Shown in pieces: positions 1-9,220 of a DNA stretch of 61,306 bases. Origin of the DNA: Aurantimonadaceae bacterium (GTDB taxonomy: Bacteria > Pseudomonadota > Alphaproteobacteria > Rhizobiales > Rhizobiaceae); NCBI GenBank assembly GCA_947474855.1, contig CANJKV010000008.1:1-61306 (forward strand), in the 5' to 3' direction. A program made the position numbers and the translations under genes. The notes under the pieces were generated by a model that was not told the origin of the DNA, made no database searches, and was given only the letters and a program-made list of their open reading frames with translations. The number at the start of each line of letters is the position of its first letter. Position 1 is the first letter of the stretch.

Positions 1-464
1 AGCGGCTTGAACGCCAGGATGAGGCCGGCGAAGCAGGTGGGCAGATCGGGCATCGGACGTCTCTTGGTCGGGACACTCCAAGCCTATCCGTCATGCCCGC
101 TTCGTCACACTGCTCCGCTCGCCACACCATCGGATTGGCCAAAGTCGAGATTAGGAGCCCACTCGAAGCTCCAGACGGCTGTCGCTTGAAGAGCGACCGC
201 ACCCAACCCTGACAACTACATTACGCATGAACGAAGAAGATTGCGAGCAGGATAACAAAGATGATGAGAGCGGCGGAGAAGAGAGCTGCTATGATGTCAG
301 TATCGCTCACTCCGCCCTCCCCCTCACAGTTCGCAGAACTATGCTCGGCAGGGATCACCGCCGCCACCCTCCAGTTAGATTGACCCCAACCTCTTCCGGT
401 CTCGGTTGTTTATGGTGGAGCATCCACCAATAATACGACATGGCTCCGGAGGCACAGCCGCCTC
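1..464. other. Left edge, no conventional gene
   Basis: I find no protein of recognisable family here on either strand. The only candidate is a 29-codon hydrophobic reading frame on the minus strand, listed separately. The stretch around 200-300 is less GC-rich than the rest of the window. Confidence 0.5.
221..310 (-). CDS. Putative single-helix membrane micropeptide
   Basis: A GTG-started frame encodes 29 residues: a short polar head (VSDTD), about 20 hydrophobic residues rich in Ile, Leu, Phe and Ala, and the end FFVHA before a TAA stop. A strong purine-rich Shine-Dalgarno stretch (GGGGGAGGG on the minus strand) ends a few bases before the GTG. The composition is what one expects of a one-pass inner-membrane micropeptide such as those found beside transport or respiratory complexes. 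No homologue is recognised. It is included because of the ribosome-binding site and the clean transmembrane profile, and it could still be chance. Confidence 0.35.
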   Translation of the reverse strand: MSDTDIIAALFSAALIIFVILLAIFFVHA

Positions 465-995
465 CTACCACCTCGATGACTCGTCCTCCGTCGGCATGCG
501 TCCATGCGGCGTCATTCCATCGACAACGCCCGGCAGCACCTGGGAAAGTTGGGAGAGAAGATCGTCGCGTCCCATTCCGGTCTGCTGCGACAGCGCATGA
601 ACAGTGTCCGGCCCGAGCGCCTCACCGAGCTGGTGCGGGGCGATCTGCCGGTTCGGACCAGAGCCAATCCAAGAGTTCGCCACGTCGCCATGGCCGCTCC
701 TCTGGAACATGTCGATGAGCCCGCCGAGCCCTCCCATGCCTCCAGCCCCCATGCCGGCACCGCCCATTCCGCCTGCGCTCGCGCCTCCGGTGATGCCACC
801 GAGCAAGCCGCCGAGACCGCCTCCCATCCCACTGCCTGACCTCGAGGCGAGCAGAGCCATCAGGGCCATGACGAGCGGCGACATGCCTCCGCCGCTCGCG
901 CCGCCGAAGCCTCCACCCAACCCGCCGGTGCTACCCTGCTGGTAGCCCTGCTGCTGGCCCAGCACGTTGCCGATGACCTGATCCAGAAGTCCCAT
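465..995 (-). CDS. YidB-like (DUF937) protein
   Basis: This 176-residue protein begins MGLLDQVIGNVLGQQ, typical of the YidB/DUF937 family. A glycine- and methionine-rich low-complexity stretch (about residues 20-85) follows. The conserved C-terminal half (about 90-165) contains GHGDVANSWIGSGPN and the leucine/glutamine helices that end in LSQVLPGVVDGMTP. No signal peptide or transmembrane helix is evident. The biochemical role of the family is unknown, so no reaction is assigned. It lies downstream of the DUF2382 genes on the same strand with about 70 bp between, so it may be the last gene of that stress-related unit. The family assignment is secure. Confidence 0.85.
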   Translation of the reverse strand: MGLLDQVIGNVLGQQQGYQQGSTGGLGGGFGGASGGGMSPLVMALMALLASRSGSGMGGGLGGLLGGITGGASAGGMGGAGMGAGGMGGLGGLIDMFQRSGHGDVANSWIGSGPNRQIAPHQLGEALGPDTVHALSQQTGMGRDDLLSQLSQVLPGVVDGMTPHGRMPTEDESSRW

Positions 996-1064
996 GACTT
1001 ACCTCCTTTGCGCCCTTCGCACGGCCGGTGGAGCAAGCCCACCGGCCGAGTCGTGGTTCCTGGT

Positions 1065-2036
1065 TCAGTAGCCGGTGCCGCTTCCACCGCGGCGGCGGGC
1101 GAGTTCGTCCTCGCTCACGGTCGTGCCGCCCAAAGTGCGACCGGTACGCTCGTCCTCGATCTCGACTTCAGTCCGGCGCACGCTGTCGCGGATCGTCTCG
1201 TCACGGACCTCGACATCCTTGTCGAGGCGCACTTCCTCGACGACGCGCGCTTCCTTGGAGACCACCGCCTCCTCGCCGCGTGCCTCTGCCTCGATCACCT
1301 GCTCGCGGAACAAGTGGTCGGCGTCCGTCGCGGCGCGATTGACCGGGTTGCGCTCGACGCGAACCGTCTCGTTGCGCAGCGCGACGCTCTCCTCGACCGG
1401 CGTTTCCACGACGTAGGAGCGGATGCGCACCCGCCCATGATCGACCTCGCGCTTGCCAACCCGAACCTGCTCTTCCGCTACGGGGATGTAGTCGGAGCGC
1501 GCCTCCACGCCTTCAGCGGCGGCGTAGCCGGTGCTGCTCGCAGACGTTCCTGCCGCGCCATACCCAGTCGAGGTCGAGGTCGAGGTGGTGCCGAGGTCCG
1601 TGTAAGCGGTGCCGGCCGTGCCGGTCGCGCTCGTAGCAGTCGTGCTGGTGCTTGCCGTGCCTGCGTCGTAGCCGCTCCAGCCCTCCGAGCGCCACTGCGC
1701 TTCCTTCGTGTCGAGATCGGCGGCACCGGCATTCTCAAGGATGTCCGACACCACGTTGAAGTCGGCGTTGTCAGCCCTGACGGTCAGAACCGAGCCACCC
1801 CGGCGCAAGCCTTCGGAGTAGGAGTAGCGATCTTCATCGGGCATGAAGACGTCGCCGAGGGAGGCCCAGAACCCCTTGTCCTCGCCCGTTCCTGTCGATC
1901 CGCTCGTGCTCGCGGCAGTGCTGCTGGAGTCATGGATGCTGATTTCGCTCGGTGTAATGCCTGCGGCCAGGAGCTGATCGTAGGCATTCTGAGCTTCCGT
2001 GCGGCTGTCGAAGTAGGCGGTGATCGTCCGGCTCAT
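1065..2036 (-). CDS. DUF2382 (YsnF/AvaK-type) stress protein
   Basis: The protein has 323 residues. Residues 1 to about 40 (MSRTITAYFDSRTEAQNAYD) and the part to about 115 resemble the general-stress-protein-17M type fold. A Ser/Thr/Gly/Ala-rich linker follows at about 140-185. The C-terminal DUF2382 domain (about 190-300) shows the repeating acidic/basic beta pattern, starting VAEEQVRVGKREV. Family members are stress-associated and often linked to PRC-barrel domains; no enzymatic activity is known. The start codon overlaps the stop of the upstream DUF2382 gene by four bases (ATGA), which implies translational coupling. The two proteins share the V(R/G)KRE signature and are probably paralogues from a duplication. 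Confidence 0.85.
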   Translation of the reverse strand: MSRTITAYFDSRTEAQNAYDQLLAAGITPSEISIHDSSSTAASTSGSTGTGEDKGFWASLGDVFMPDEDRYSYSEGLRRGGSVLTVRADNADFNVVSDILENAGAADLDTKEAQWRSEGWSGYDAGTASTSTTATSATGTAGTAYTDLGTTSTSTSTGYGAAGTSASSTGYAAAEGVEARSDYIPVAEEQVRVGKREVDHGRVRIRSYVVETPVEESVALRNETVRVERNPVNRAATDADHLFREQVIEAEARGEEAVVSKEARVVEEVRLDKDVEVRDETIRDSVRRTEVEIEDERTGRTLGGTTVSEDELARRRGGSGTGY

Positions 2037-2470
2037 GAGGTTTTCTCCTTTTTGGTTTCGTCACCTGCACCCAGCCGCTCGATGACGGCCTCCTGTTTGC
2101 GCAAGATGACGGAGGTTTGGACGTGCTCCACCGAGCGCGTCCGGCGGATATGCACCTCTTCCTTCAGGACGAGGCGCTTCTCGACGACGAGGATCTCCTC
2201 GACGATGGGGATGATCGTGAGATCACCGTCTTCCCGGATGGAGGGAACTGCATCGATCTCGTGCCCGATCGGCACTCTCGTGACCTCAACGGTCTCGCCG
2301 GCCAGATCCTGAGCAACCAGCTCTTCGGCTTCGCGGGTGACGGTGCGGACCCGCACCCGGTCTGTGACGACCTCGCGCTTGCCGAACCTCACCTGTTCCT
2401 CGGCGAGGAGAAGCGCGGCTTGTGTGCTTGCATCGTCTGCGAGCCTGACGTTGCCGTCCTTCTTCGTCAT
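2033..2470 (-). CDS. Short DUF2382 domain protein
   Basis: This 145-residue protein is essentially a single DUF2382 domain. It contains LLAEEQVRFGKREVVTDR near residue 20 and VVEKRLVLKEEVHIRRT near residue 95, with the charged alternating pattern of the family. It lacks the N-terminal 17M-like module of its downstream neighbour. Its stop overlaps the neighbour's ATG (ATGA), and it starts 27 bp after the end of the upstream membrane protein gene, so the three form one minus-strand operon. Its function is unknown; a structural or envelope-stress role is inferred only from the family. Confidence 0.82.
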   Translation of the reverse strand: MTKKDGNVRLADDASTQAALLLAEEQVRFGKREVVTDRVRVRTVTREAEELVAQDLAGETVEVTRVPIGHEIDAVPSIREDGDLTIIPIVEEILVVEKRLVLKEEVHIRRTRSVEHVQTSVILRKQEAVIERLGAGDETKKEKTS

Positions 2471-2496
2471 GGCGCTGCTCCTTCCGGATCCAGCTC

Positions 2497-3456
2497 TCAG
2501 AGGCTGCCGCCCGTGCCGCGCACATCGCGAGCCTCAACAACCCGTCGGCTGGGGATCAGGCGATCGGCATAGACCGGATGAACGACGCCGGAGCGCCCCC
2601 CGAGCCAGCCGGCAACAGCGCCCAGAACAAGGGCGATGAAGGCCAGGATAGCGCCCGTCGAGGCAACCGAGGCGGCCGTATCGGCGGCCTGGGTCGCAGC
2701 CTCACGGGCCTGATCCACCGTCTGGCGGTACTGCGCTTCGATCTGCTGAACCTGCTGCTGGGCCTGATCGAGCGGGATGCCCCGAGCTTCCGAGAGGGCC
2801 TGGGCGGCCTGTTGGCGAGCCTGTTCGGCGCCCTGCTCGTCGCTCGTAGCCAACGCCCGCAGAGCGTTCACGGCACGCGCTTGCAAGGCTTCAGGATCCG
2901 CTCCGGCAGCGCGGACCTGACCCTCGAAAGCATCGAGCGGGTTGGAGTTGGCGAGCGCGGGAGCCGCCGTCTGGGCAACCGTCTGACCAAGACCGCCGAT
3001 CGCGCTCGTCACGCCGCTGAAGGCGCCGCCGATCAGCGATCCGACGGTGCTGGTGAGGAAGTAAAGAACGAGAAGGGTCGTGACCGCCCAGGTGGTGAGG
3101 CCGTGCAGGGCGCCCGTGGTGGCGACCGTCTTGCCCGACAAGCGCGCGGCGATGTAGCCGCCGATGAACGAGGCGATGATGCCGGACAACACGTACCAGA
3201 TGCCGGCGGTGATCGAGAAGGTCGAGGCAGCCGGGTTGTCGCCGGTGGCCGGATCCAGCGTCGCGATCCCGATGCCGACGCCGAGCATCGTCAGCAGCAC
3301 CTGCACGACGAGGGCGACGGCGACGCCGGAGAAGATGGCGCCCCAAGACACTTTGTTGATGAGGATCGTGTGCGCGTCTTCCGCGGCCGTGGCTGCGTGC
3401 CCGGGGCGGTTGAAGGAGCCGTCATCGTGGATGTGGGGCCTGTTCAAGTCGGTCAT
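2497..3456 (-). CDS. PhnA-like four-helix membrane protein
   Basis: This 319-residue inner-membrane protein has about four hydrophobic helices: roughly residues 33-58, 75-100, 112-140 and a C-terminal one near 260-285 with a glycine-zipper end (GAVAGWLGGRSG). Between helices three and four lies a long Ala/Gln-rich amphipathic stretch (about 170-255) likely to form a coiled coil. Similar alphaproteobacterial proteins are often labelled PhnA-like, but nothing here points to phosphonate metabolism. The ATG at 3456 is preferred over the TTG nine bases upstream because a GCGAGG sequence lies at suitable distance. It heads the operon with the two DUF2382 genes. Confidence 0.72.
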   Translation of the reverse strand: MTDLNRPHIHDDGSFNRPGHAATAAEDAHTILINKVSWGAIFSGVAVALVVQVLLTMLGVGIGIATLDPATGDNPAASTFSITAGIWYVLSGIIASFIGGYIAARLSGKTVATTGALHGLTTWAVTTLLVLYFLTSTVGSLIGGAFSGVTSAIGGLGQTVAQTAAPALANSNPLDAFEGQVRAAGADPEALQARAVNALRALATSDEQGAEQARQQAAQALSEARGIPLDQAQQQVQQIEAQYRQTVDQAREAATQAADTAASVASTGAILAFIALVLGAVAGWLGGRSGVVHPVYADRLIPSRRVVEARDVRGTGGSL

Positions 3457-3599
3457 GCGGTGCAACCTCGCCTAGCTTTCGGAACGGGCTCGGGGCACAC
3501 GTTCTCGCTGATCGGGACGGTTTAGGAATGCGCATCGAGTTGGCGGAAAAGAACCAAACGCCTAGCTGATTTCGATATGAATTTGGTCGTACGACTTCA

Positions 3600-5081
3600 T
3601 CACTGGGCAGCTGAGCCAGCGACACCCCGCTCGCGCGCCCAGACCATTGCGGCTCCCCTGCGCTTGACCCCAATCTTCCGGAACACGGACGAGAGATGGT
3701 TGCGTACCGTATGTCGCGACAGGCGCAGCCGTTCCGCTATCTCCGCGTCGCTGAGTCCCTCGCAAACCAGCTTGAGGACCCCGAGTTCCTTCTCGGTGAG
3801 GCATTCGGTTCCGGCTGCAGAGGGGGCATGCTGGGTGGCCGAGCGCAAGGCAGCCAGCTTCTCGACGATGGTGCGGCTGAACCAGGACGTCTCCGACATC
3901 ACCGTCTCAATGGCCGTCATGAGCTCGGCCTCCGAGCGCTTCCTCTCCGTGATGTCCTGCATGACGCAGAGCACGCACTTGCGGCCATCGAGGTCGATCG
4001 TCTCGGCGCTCAGCAGGCAGTCCACCGGCGAGCCGTCACGCACCCGGATTCGTATGTCCGCACCGGATATGGATCCTTCCCCTTCCAGCAGCGCGCCGAG
4101 CTTCCTTTGTTCCAGGGGATCGGCCCAGAGGCGCAGGTCGAGTGGCGTCCGGCCGACTATCTGCTCCTTGGCGTATCCTGTCAGCCGGACGAGCGCCGTG
4201 TTGGCCTCGATGAACCGGAAGTCGGCCGCGTCCCAGATCCACGAGGCGACGGGCGAGAGCCCGAACGCCTTGGCGAAGCGCTCCTCGCTGGCTTCCAGGG
4301 CCCTCTCGGCCCGACGTCGCGGCTCGAGGTCGGCGAAGGTGAAGAGCATGCAGCGCTCGTCGGATATCTCGATGGGCTGACCTGCGACGATGACCCGCTT
4401 GCCGGCACCGTTCGCGACGCGGAGGTCCGCCTCGGTCTGCGGGACGGTCCGACCCTCGTGCAGGTTCCGGACGGCGGCGTCCCGGTCCGCGCTGCCCGCG
4501 AACACGTCAAGCTCGACCGCGGAGCGCCCGACGACATCGTCGCGGGAGAAGCCCGTCATCTCCAGGAAGCCGCGGTTCACCCTGACGTAACGCAGGTCCG
4601 ACAGCCGGCAGATGAGGGCCGGTGCGGGATTGGCGTTGAAGGCGCTCTCGAAGCGGTCCTCGGCCTCGAAGCGCCCCGTCTCGTCGTCGATGACGAGCAC
4701 CATGTACTCCGGATCCCCGGCCTCGTCGTAGATGACGAAGCAGCGGATCGTGTGGGTCCATGGATTGTCGGGTTGGTGAACCGGGGAGACCTCGATGGTG
4801 ACGGCGCGGGGCGTCTCGCCCTTCATCGCCCTCTCGATCGGGAAGTCCTCGCGATGTACGGGCTGCTTGTTGCGGTAGGTGAGCTGGAAACGCTTCCTGT
4901 ATTCCTCGATGGTGGAGCCCAGTTCGTCGAGGTGCTTGACCCCGTGCAGCGCGAGCGCCCGCTCGTTTGCCCAGAGAATGACCCTGTCGAAGCCGACCAG
5001 AACGACGCCATCGTCGAGACCGGTGATCAGTTGCTGGAGCTGACGGTGGCGCAGTTCCGGAATCGGAGAACTCTCTTGCAT
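3600..5081 (-). CDS. PAS-domain LuxR-type regulator
   Basis: This 493-residue protein is a one-component regulator. Three PAS domains occupy roughly residues 15-125, 135-250 and 260-375. A short helical linker leads to a C-terminal LuxR/FixJ helix-turn-helix (about 430-490) containing LTEKELGVLKLVCEGLSD and RHTVRNHLSSVFRKIGV. No histidine-kinase core or receiver domain is present, so it probably couples PAS sensing (ligand, redox or light) directly to DNA binding. The start at 5081 (MQESSPIPELRH) is chosen because GAGGTG lies about seven bases upstream; the frame stays open further, but that extension is low-complexity and antisense-like. The target genes are unknown. Confidence 0.82.
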   Translation of the reverse strand: MQESSPIPELRHRQLQQLITGLDDGVVLVGFDRVILWANERALALHGVKHLDELGSTIEEYRKRFQLTYRNKQPVHREDFPIERAMKGETPRAVTIEVSPVHQPDNPWTHTIRCFVIYDEAGDPEYMVLVIDDETGRFEAEDRFESAFNANPAPALICRLSDLRYVRVNRGFLEMTGFSRDDVVGRSAVELDVFAGSADRDAAVRNLHEGRTVPQTEADLRVANGAGKRVIVAGQPIEISDERCMLFTFADLEPRRRAERALEASEERFAKAFGLSPVASWIWDAADFRFIEANTALVRLTGYAKEQIVGRTPLDLRLWADPLEQRKLGALLEGEGSISGADIRIRVRDGSPVDCLLSAETIDLDGRKCVLCVMQDITERKRSEAELMTAIETVMSETSWFSRTIVEKLAALRSATQHAPSAAGTECLTEKELGVLKLVCEGLSDAEIAERLRLSRHTVRNHLSSVFRKIGVKRRGAAMVWARERGVAGSAAQ

Positions 5082-5508
5082 CGACGGCACCTCGACTTCA
5101 GCAAGGCGGCATGTCCCCCTTTGCCCTTGCTGCCTCAAAACCCGCAGCAGGCCGTCCGTTCCCCGGACGTGCGCGTTGAAGGCGCGTCCCCTTGCGGTCG
5201 AGCGCCCTGGGCGCCCGTGCTCGGGCGTGCCGCCGGGGAGGGCGGCCGCGCCGTCGGGTTGCGGTTCGCAGCTTCGCCGCCGATCGCGGCGCTCACCATG
5301 TCGGGTCCGCGCTGTGGGCCTAACCCCGATCGGTGAGTTATCCCGATGGCTTCCGCCACGGCCTGGATTCACGCCGGCGGACCGAGGGCGCCTTGTTCCG
5401 GTCGCATCGGCGGGCTCGGCGCCGGCGTCCGCCGAGAGGGCGGTCTGGGGTTCGGGGCATATGCATACCTGCCGGCCGGCCGCTTGGATCACGCCCGCAG
5501 AGGCGTCC
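5082..5508. other. Intergenic, 427 bp
   Basis: This lies between the PAS-LuxR gene and the upstream PAS-GGDEF-EAL gene. Open frames exist on both strands, but none gives a protein-like sequence. It probably holds the promoter of the LuxR-type gene and the 3' end of the upstream transcript. I see no clear motif. Confidence 0.5.
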
Positions 5509-8007
5509 TCACCCAAGGCGCCTGGCCGCGGCGCCAACCCTGTCCAGGAGCCAGGCGAGGGGCTCCGGCCGGTGCAGGTAAAGCCTCTGTCCGAAGCCGA
5601 TCCCGCGTGCGCGCAGGAGCTCGACCCCTTCCGCATCCGGTACGCGCTCCGCCACGACCTCGACGCCGAGCTCGCGCGCGATCGTGCCGACCGCCGCGCA
5701 GATCGCCTGGTCGAGCCCGTTCCTCGCGACGTCCTGAACGAAGGCGCCGTCGATCTTGATGCCGTCCACCGGAAAGCGGCGCAGATAGCCGAAGGAGGAC
5801 AGGCCGGCGCCGAAGTCGTCCAGGCTGACCCGGCAGCCCGCCCGGCGCGCATCGCGCACGAAGCGCTCGGCGGCGGCGAAGTTGTTGACCGCCGCCGTTT
5901 CGGTGATCTCGAAGCAGAGCCGTTCGGCCGGCTGGCCGGTTTCGCCCAGCTGCGCCTCCACGAAGGACCAGAGCTCCGGGTCGCTCAGCGACATGGCAGA
6001 CAGGTTGATCGAGAGCACCGGCGCCTCGGACGCCGGCCGGAGGCCGGCGAGGATATCGAGCGACTGGCGGATGACGCGGCGGTCGAGGACGCCCATGAGG
6101 TCGAAGCGCTCGGCGGCCGGGATGAAGGTTCCCGGCATGATCAGCGATCCGTCGACCCCGGCGAGCCGCGCCAGGACCTCGATGCGGCGCGAGCGCCGCG
6201 CGGGATCGGACAGGTCGCGGATCTCCTGCCCGAAGAGCCGGAGCCGGTTCTCCTTGAGGGCCTGCAGAAGCTCGGAGGCGGCCCGCACCTCGGCGAAGCC
6301 GCCGGCGGCCGCGCCGCCTGCCGGATCGTGGAGCGAGACCTTGTTGCGGCCGCGCGACTTCGAGGCGTAGCAGGCCGCGTCGGCCAGGGAGAGCGCGGTC
6401 AGCGGGTCGGGGCCGGCGTCCGCGAGCAGGACGATGCCGACGCTCGCGCCCACGCCGTGGACCCGGCCGCCCCAGGACAGCTGCTGCGAGCCGACGGCCT
6501 TCACGACGTCGCCGCCGGCGCGATAGGCCGCATCGGGCCCGGACGCCTCCATCAGAACGGCGAACTCGTCGCCGCCCAGCCGCGCGATCTTCGCGCCGGC
6601 CGGCAGCACGGCCGCCATGGCCTTGGCCACGAGCTTCAGGAGGGCGTCGCCGGCGGCATGGCCGGCCGTGTCGTTGACCATCTTGAAGCGGTCGAGGTCG
6701 ACGTAAAGGAGGGCGAGGCCCGCGCGCTTCGCCGGATCCTCGACCGCGCGGGCGAGAGCCTTGTCGAAGGAGGAGCGGTTGAGAAGGTCGGTGAGCCCGT
6801 CATGGCGTGCCAGGTGGGCCAGCTCGCGCTGGCGCGCCTGCTCGCGCGTGACGTCCTGGACGATCAGAACCGTTCCCACCACCGCGCCGGCCGCGTCGTA
6901 GAGCGGCGAGGCCGTGTCGCGCATGACGCGCCGCTCGCCGTCGCGGCGCTCGAAGAGGGCCGGCTCATCCCGCTCCGTCGTGCGCCGCTCGGCGCAGGCG
7001 AGGGGGGCCGACGGGGGCAGCAGGACGCCCGTCCGCTCCTGCCGCAGCGGCAGGACGTCCGCCGTCCTGCGGCCGAGGAGGTCGGCCTGCTCGGCCAGGA
7101 GCAGCCGCTCGGCCGCCGGATTGGCGAAGGTGATCGCGTCCTCGGCATCGGTGGCGATCACCGCGTCGCCGATCGAGCGCAGGATGACGCGCAGCCGCTC
7201 CTTCTCCGCCGCGAGCTTGTCCGACACCTCGACCTGCTCGGACACGTCCCAGATGCTGCCGACGACGAGCGGCGGCTGGTGGGGCGGGTGCACGAGCCGC
7301 GACAGGGCGAAGATGTGCCGCACCGCCCCGTCCGGCCGCAGGATGCGGTAGGTCATGCGCACCGGCGTGCCCTCGGCGAGAAGGGCGCTCGCCGCCGCTT
7401 CGGCGGCGGCGGCGTCGTCCGGGTGCAGGCGGGCGTGCCAGGTGCCTTGCGGAACCTCCTCAGGTCCCGGCCCGAGCCCGTAGATCTCGCGCATCCGGGC
7501 GTCCCACGAGGTCCGGCCGGTCTCGGTCTCGTAGCTCCAAAGGCCGATGCCGCTGGCGTCGAGGGCGAGCTCGATGCGCTGGTTGAGGAGCGCCAGCCGG
7601 GCGGCGGCTTCCTTCTGCGCCGTGATGTCGGTCTGGACGCCAATCATGCGCGTCGGCCGCCCCGCCGCGTTGCGCTCGACGACCTTGCCGCGGTCGAGGA
7701 CCCAGATCCACCGCCCGCTCCGGTGGCGAAGGCGGAACTCGCATTCGACGCTTTCCGCCTCGCCTTCGAGATGGCTGTCGCCGCTGGCGAGCGCCCGCTC
7801 CCGGTCGTCGGGATGGATGAAGTCGAGCCAAAGGTCCGGATGGTCGCGCAGCTCGTCGTCGCCGTAGCCGAGCATGCGCTTCCAGCTCGGCGAGTAGTAG
7901 CAGGCGTTGTTGACGAGGTCGGCGTCCCACACCCCCAACTCGGCGCAGTCGAGCGCGACCGCGAAGCGTGTTTGGCCATGGGAGGTGCGGTCAGCGTGGC
8001 TGATCAT
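5509..8007 (-). CDS. PAS-GGDEF-EAL cyclic-di-GMP protein
   Basis: The protein has 832 residues. Two or three PAS domains with PAC-like ends lie at about 10-125, 135-250 and 265-375. A GGDEF diguanylate cyclase domain (about 395-555) keeps an intact RLGGDEF active site and the DLDRFKMVND motif. An EAL phosphodiesterase domain follows (about 575-820). The EAL domain keeps NLS, FEITET, DDFG and KIDG motifs, but its signature reads EVL instead of EAL, and the usual AEGVET loop is AERVPD. The phosphodiesterase may therefore be weak, or the domain may act as a regulatory c-di-GMP sensor while the cyclase is active. No transmembrane segment is seen, so it should be cytosolic. Confidence 0.88.
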   Translation of the reverse strand: MISHADRTSHGQTRFAVALDCAELGVWDADLVNNACYYSPSWKRMLGYGDDELRDHPDLWLDFIHPDDRERALASGDSHLEGEAESVECEFRLRHRSGRWIWVLDRGKVVERNAAGRPTRMIGVQTDITAQKEAAARLALLNQRIELALDASGIGLWSYETETGRTSWDARMREIYGLGPGPEEVPQGTWHARLHPDDAAAAEAAASALLAEGTPVRMTYRILRPDGAVRHIFALSRLVHPPHQPPLVVGSIWDVSEQVEVSDKLAAEKERLRVILRSIGDAVIATDAEDAITFANPAAERLLLAEQADLLGRRTADVLPLRQERTGVLLPPSAPLACAERRTTERDEPALFERRDGERRVMRDTASPLYDAAGAVVGTVLIVQDVTREQARQRELAHLARHDGLTDLLNRSSFDKALARAVEDPAKRAGLALLYVDLDRFKMVNDTAGHAAGDALLKLVAKAMAAVLPAGAKIARLGGDEFAVLMEASGPDAAYRAGGDVVKAVGSQQLSWGGRVHGVGASVGIVLLADAGPDPLTALSLADAACYASKSRGRNKVSLHDPAGGAAAGGFAEVRAASELLQALKENRLRLFGQEIRDLSDPARRSRRIEVLARLAGVDGSLIMPGTFIPAAERFDLMGVLDRRVIRQSLDILAGLRPASEAPVLSINLSAMSLSDPELWSFVEAQLGETGQPAERLCFEITETAAVNNFAAAERFVRDARRAGCRVSLDDFGAGLSSFGYLRRFPVDGIKIDGAFVQDVARNGLDQAICAAVGTIARELGVEVVAERVPDAEGVELLRARGIGFGQRLYLHRPEPLAWLLDRVGAAARRLG

Positions 8008-8709
8008 TCTTGCCGCCTCCGCCGGACGCCGGGCTCATCGAAGGTCCGTACGTCACGCACGGGACGGCATCGAGCCTCCTCCGTGTTTGTCTTCGTGACA
8101 ACCGATGCCTTCTGTGACTTCGGCACGACTGTAGGGTCAGATCGATAAGGATCGATGAAGCGGCGGCAGCGCATCAGCCGAGCACGTCCATGACGGCAAC
8201 GAACAGCATCGGCACGGCGCGACGCGCGAACCTTGAGACAAGGCGGAGACGTCTCACGCGTGCGGTCCCGGCTGCCGGCGGCCTCCTCCTCCCGGGCGGC
8301 GCGGTGATCGTACCATCCCGACCTTTGGGGAAACGCCCGCCGCACGCATCGGTTGTATCGACGGCAGGGTGGACGACCGGAGCGGCGGCTGTAGCGGGGA
8401 CCAGGACCATCGGTATGGCCGCGCAACGCATGAGCTGCCGTGAGCCATCCATCGCGATGCGCGTGCCTCGCGCCACCCGGACGAACAAGGCCCCGGCAGG
8501 ACCGGCACTCGGCACGTCCGGTGGCGGCAAGCGGGACGGGCGGTTGAGGCGCGACGGCGTTCGGGTGAGTGAAAGACCTCGGCGGAGCCGGCGCGTAAAC
8601 CAAGAGACAAAGTTTTTTGCGACCAATGGCGGTTTCGCCTTTTGCGCCATTCGCAAGCTGATTAGTATAGTGAAGTTTCGGTTAGCCAGTAAATTGTAGA
8701 GATTGTCGA
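8008..8709. other. Intergenic, about 700 bp
   Basis: No convincing gene is seen. Frames are open on both strands but are Arg/Pro-rich and antisense-like. The right end, 8600-8709, is clearly more AT-rich (for example TTAGTATAGTGAAG) and probably contains the promoter of the MarR-type gene. A palindrome lies there and is listed separately. Confidence 0.5.
8617..8656. promoter_or_regulatory. Palindrome upstream of MarR gene
   Basis: Two nested inverted repeats flank a 13-base centre. AATGGCG at 8625-8631 pairs with CGCCATT at 8645-8651, and the outer TTGCGA at 8617-8622 pairs with TCGCAA at 8651-8656. It lies 50-90 bp before the MarR-type gene, in AT-rich DNA. Such a site could be an operator for autoregulation by that protein. 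It could also be a transcript hairpin. This is inferred from symmetry and position only. Confidence 0.35.
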
Positions 8710-9183
8710 GTGGACGGCATTCTGTCCGCAAGCGGCCTGGGCTTTGTTTTGAGTGGTGTGGCGCGTTTCTGTTGGCCGTCCCTCGAGCGAGGGCTCGAAG
8801 CCGAGAACGTGGCGTTGAAGGCCGGCGAGTTGCGGACCCTGGTCCAGATCGCGGGGATTCCGCGCCTCACCATGCGCGGGTTGGCCGGCCGGATGGGCGT
8901 ACAGCCGATGACCGCATCGGACTTCGTCACGCAGTTGGAGGCGCGTGGCCCCGTGGAGCGCACGATCGATCCGGAGGACCGTCGGGCGCGTCGCCTGGAG
9001 GTGACCGCCGCCTCGGACCGCGTCTTCCGGAGGATCGCGCCGGTCGCGCTGCGAGTGCACCAACTCTCCGTACGGCGCCTCGACGAGGCGGAAAGGAACG
9101 AGCTGACGCGGATGCTTCTGATGGTGCGCGCCGGCTTCATGGATCCTCAGGACGAGGACCGAAACCCTCGGTCGAACCGCTGA
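8710..9183 (+). CDS. MarR-family regulator
   Basis: This 157-residue winged-helix regulator starts with GTG. After a short N-terminal dimerisation helix, residues about 35-105 form the MarR fold: LTMRGLAGRMGVQPMTASDF is the helix-turn-helix, and the wing contains IDPEDRRARRLEV, the usual DxRxRR pattern. C-terminal helices complete the dimer interface. The ligand and targets are unknown. It converges on the PAS-HWE kinase gene and is preceded by an AT-rich promoter-like region with a palindrome. The start is the least certain point, because no strong ribosome-binding site is visible before the GTG. Confidence 0.78.
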   Translation: MDGILSASGLGFVLSGVARFCWPSLERGLEAENVALKAGELRTLVQIAGIPRLTMRGLAGRMGVQPMTASDFVTQLEARGPVERTIDPEDRRARRLEVTAASDRVFRRIAPVALRVHQLSVRRLDEAERNELTRMLLMVRAGFMDPQDEDRNPRSNR

Positions 9184-9220
9184 GCCGTCGGGGCGGCGCG
9201 TCGGCTCCCTTTCGCCGGTC

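Noticed and set aside
8174-8731. Long minus-strand open frame, part of it signal-peptide-like (MRCAAIPMVLVPATAAAP)
   Set aside because: No good ribosome-binding site and mostly Arg/Pro-rich text; overlaps the promoter region of the MarR gene.
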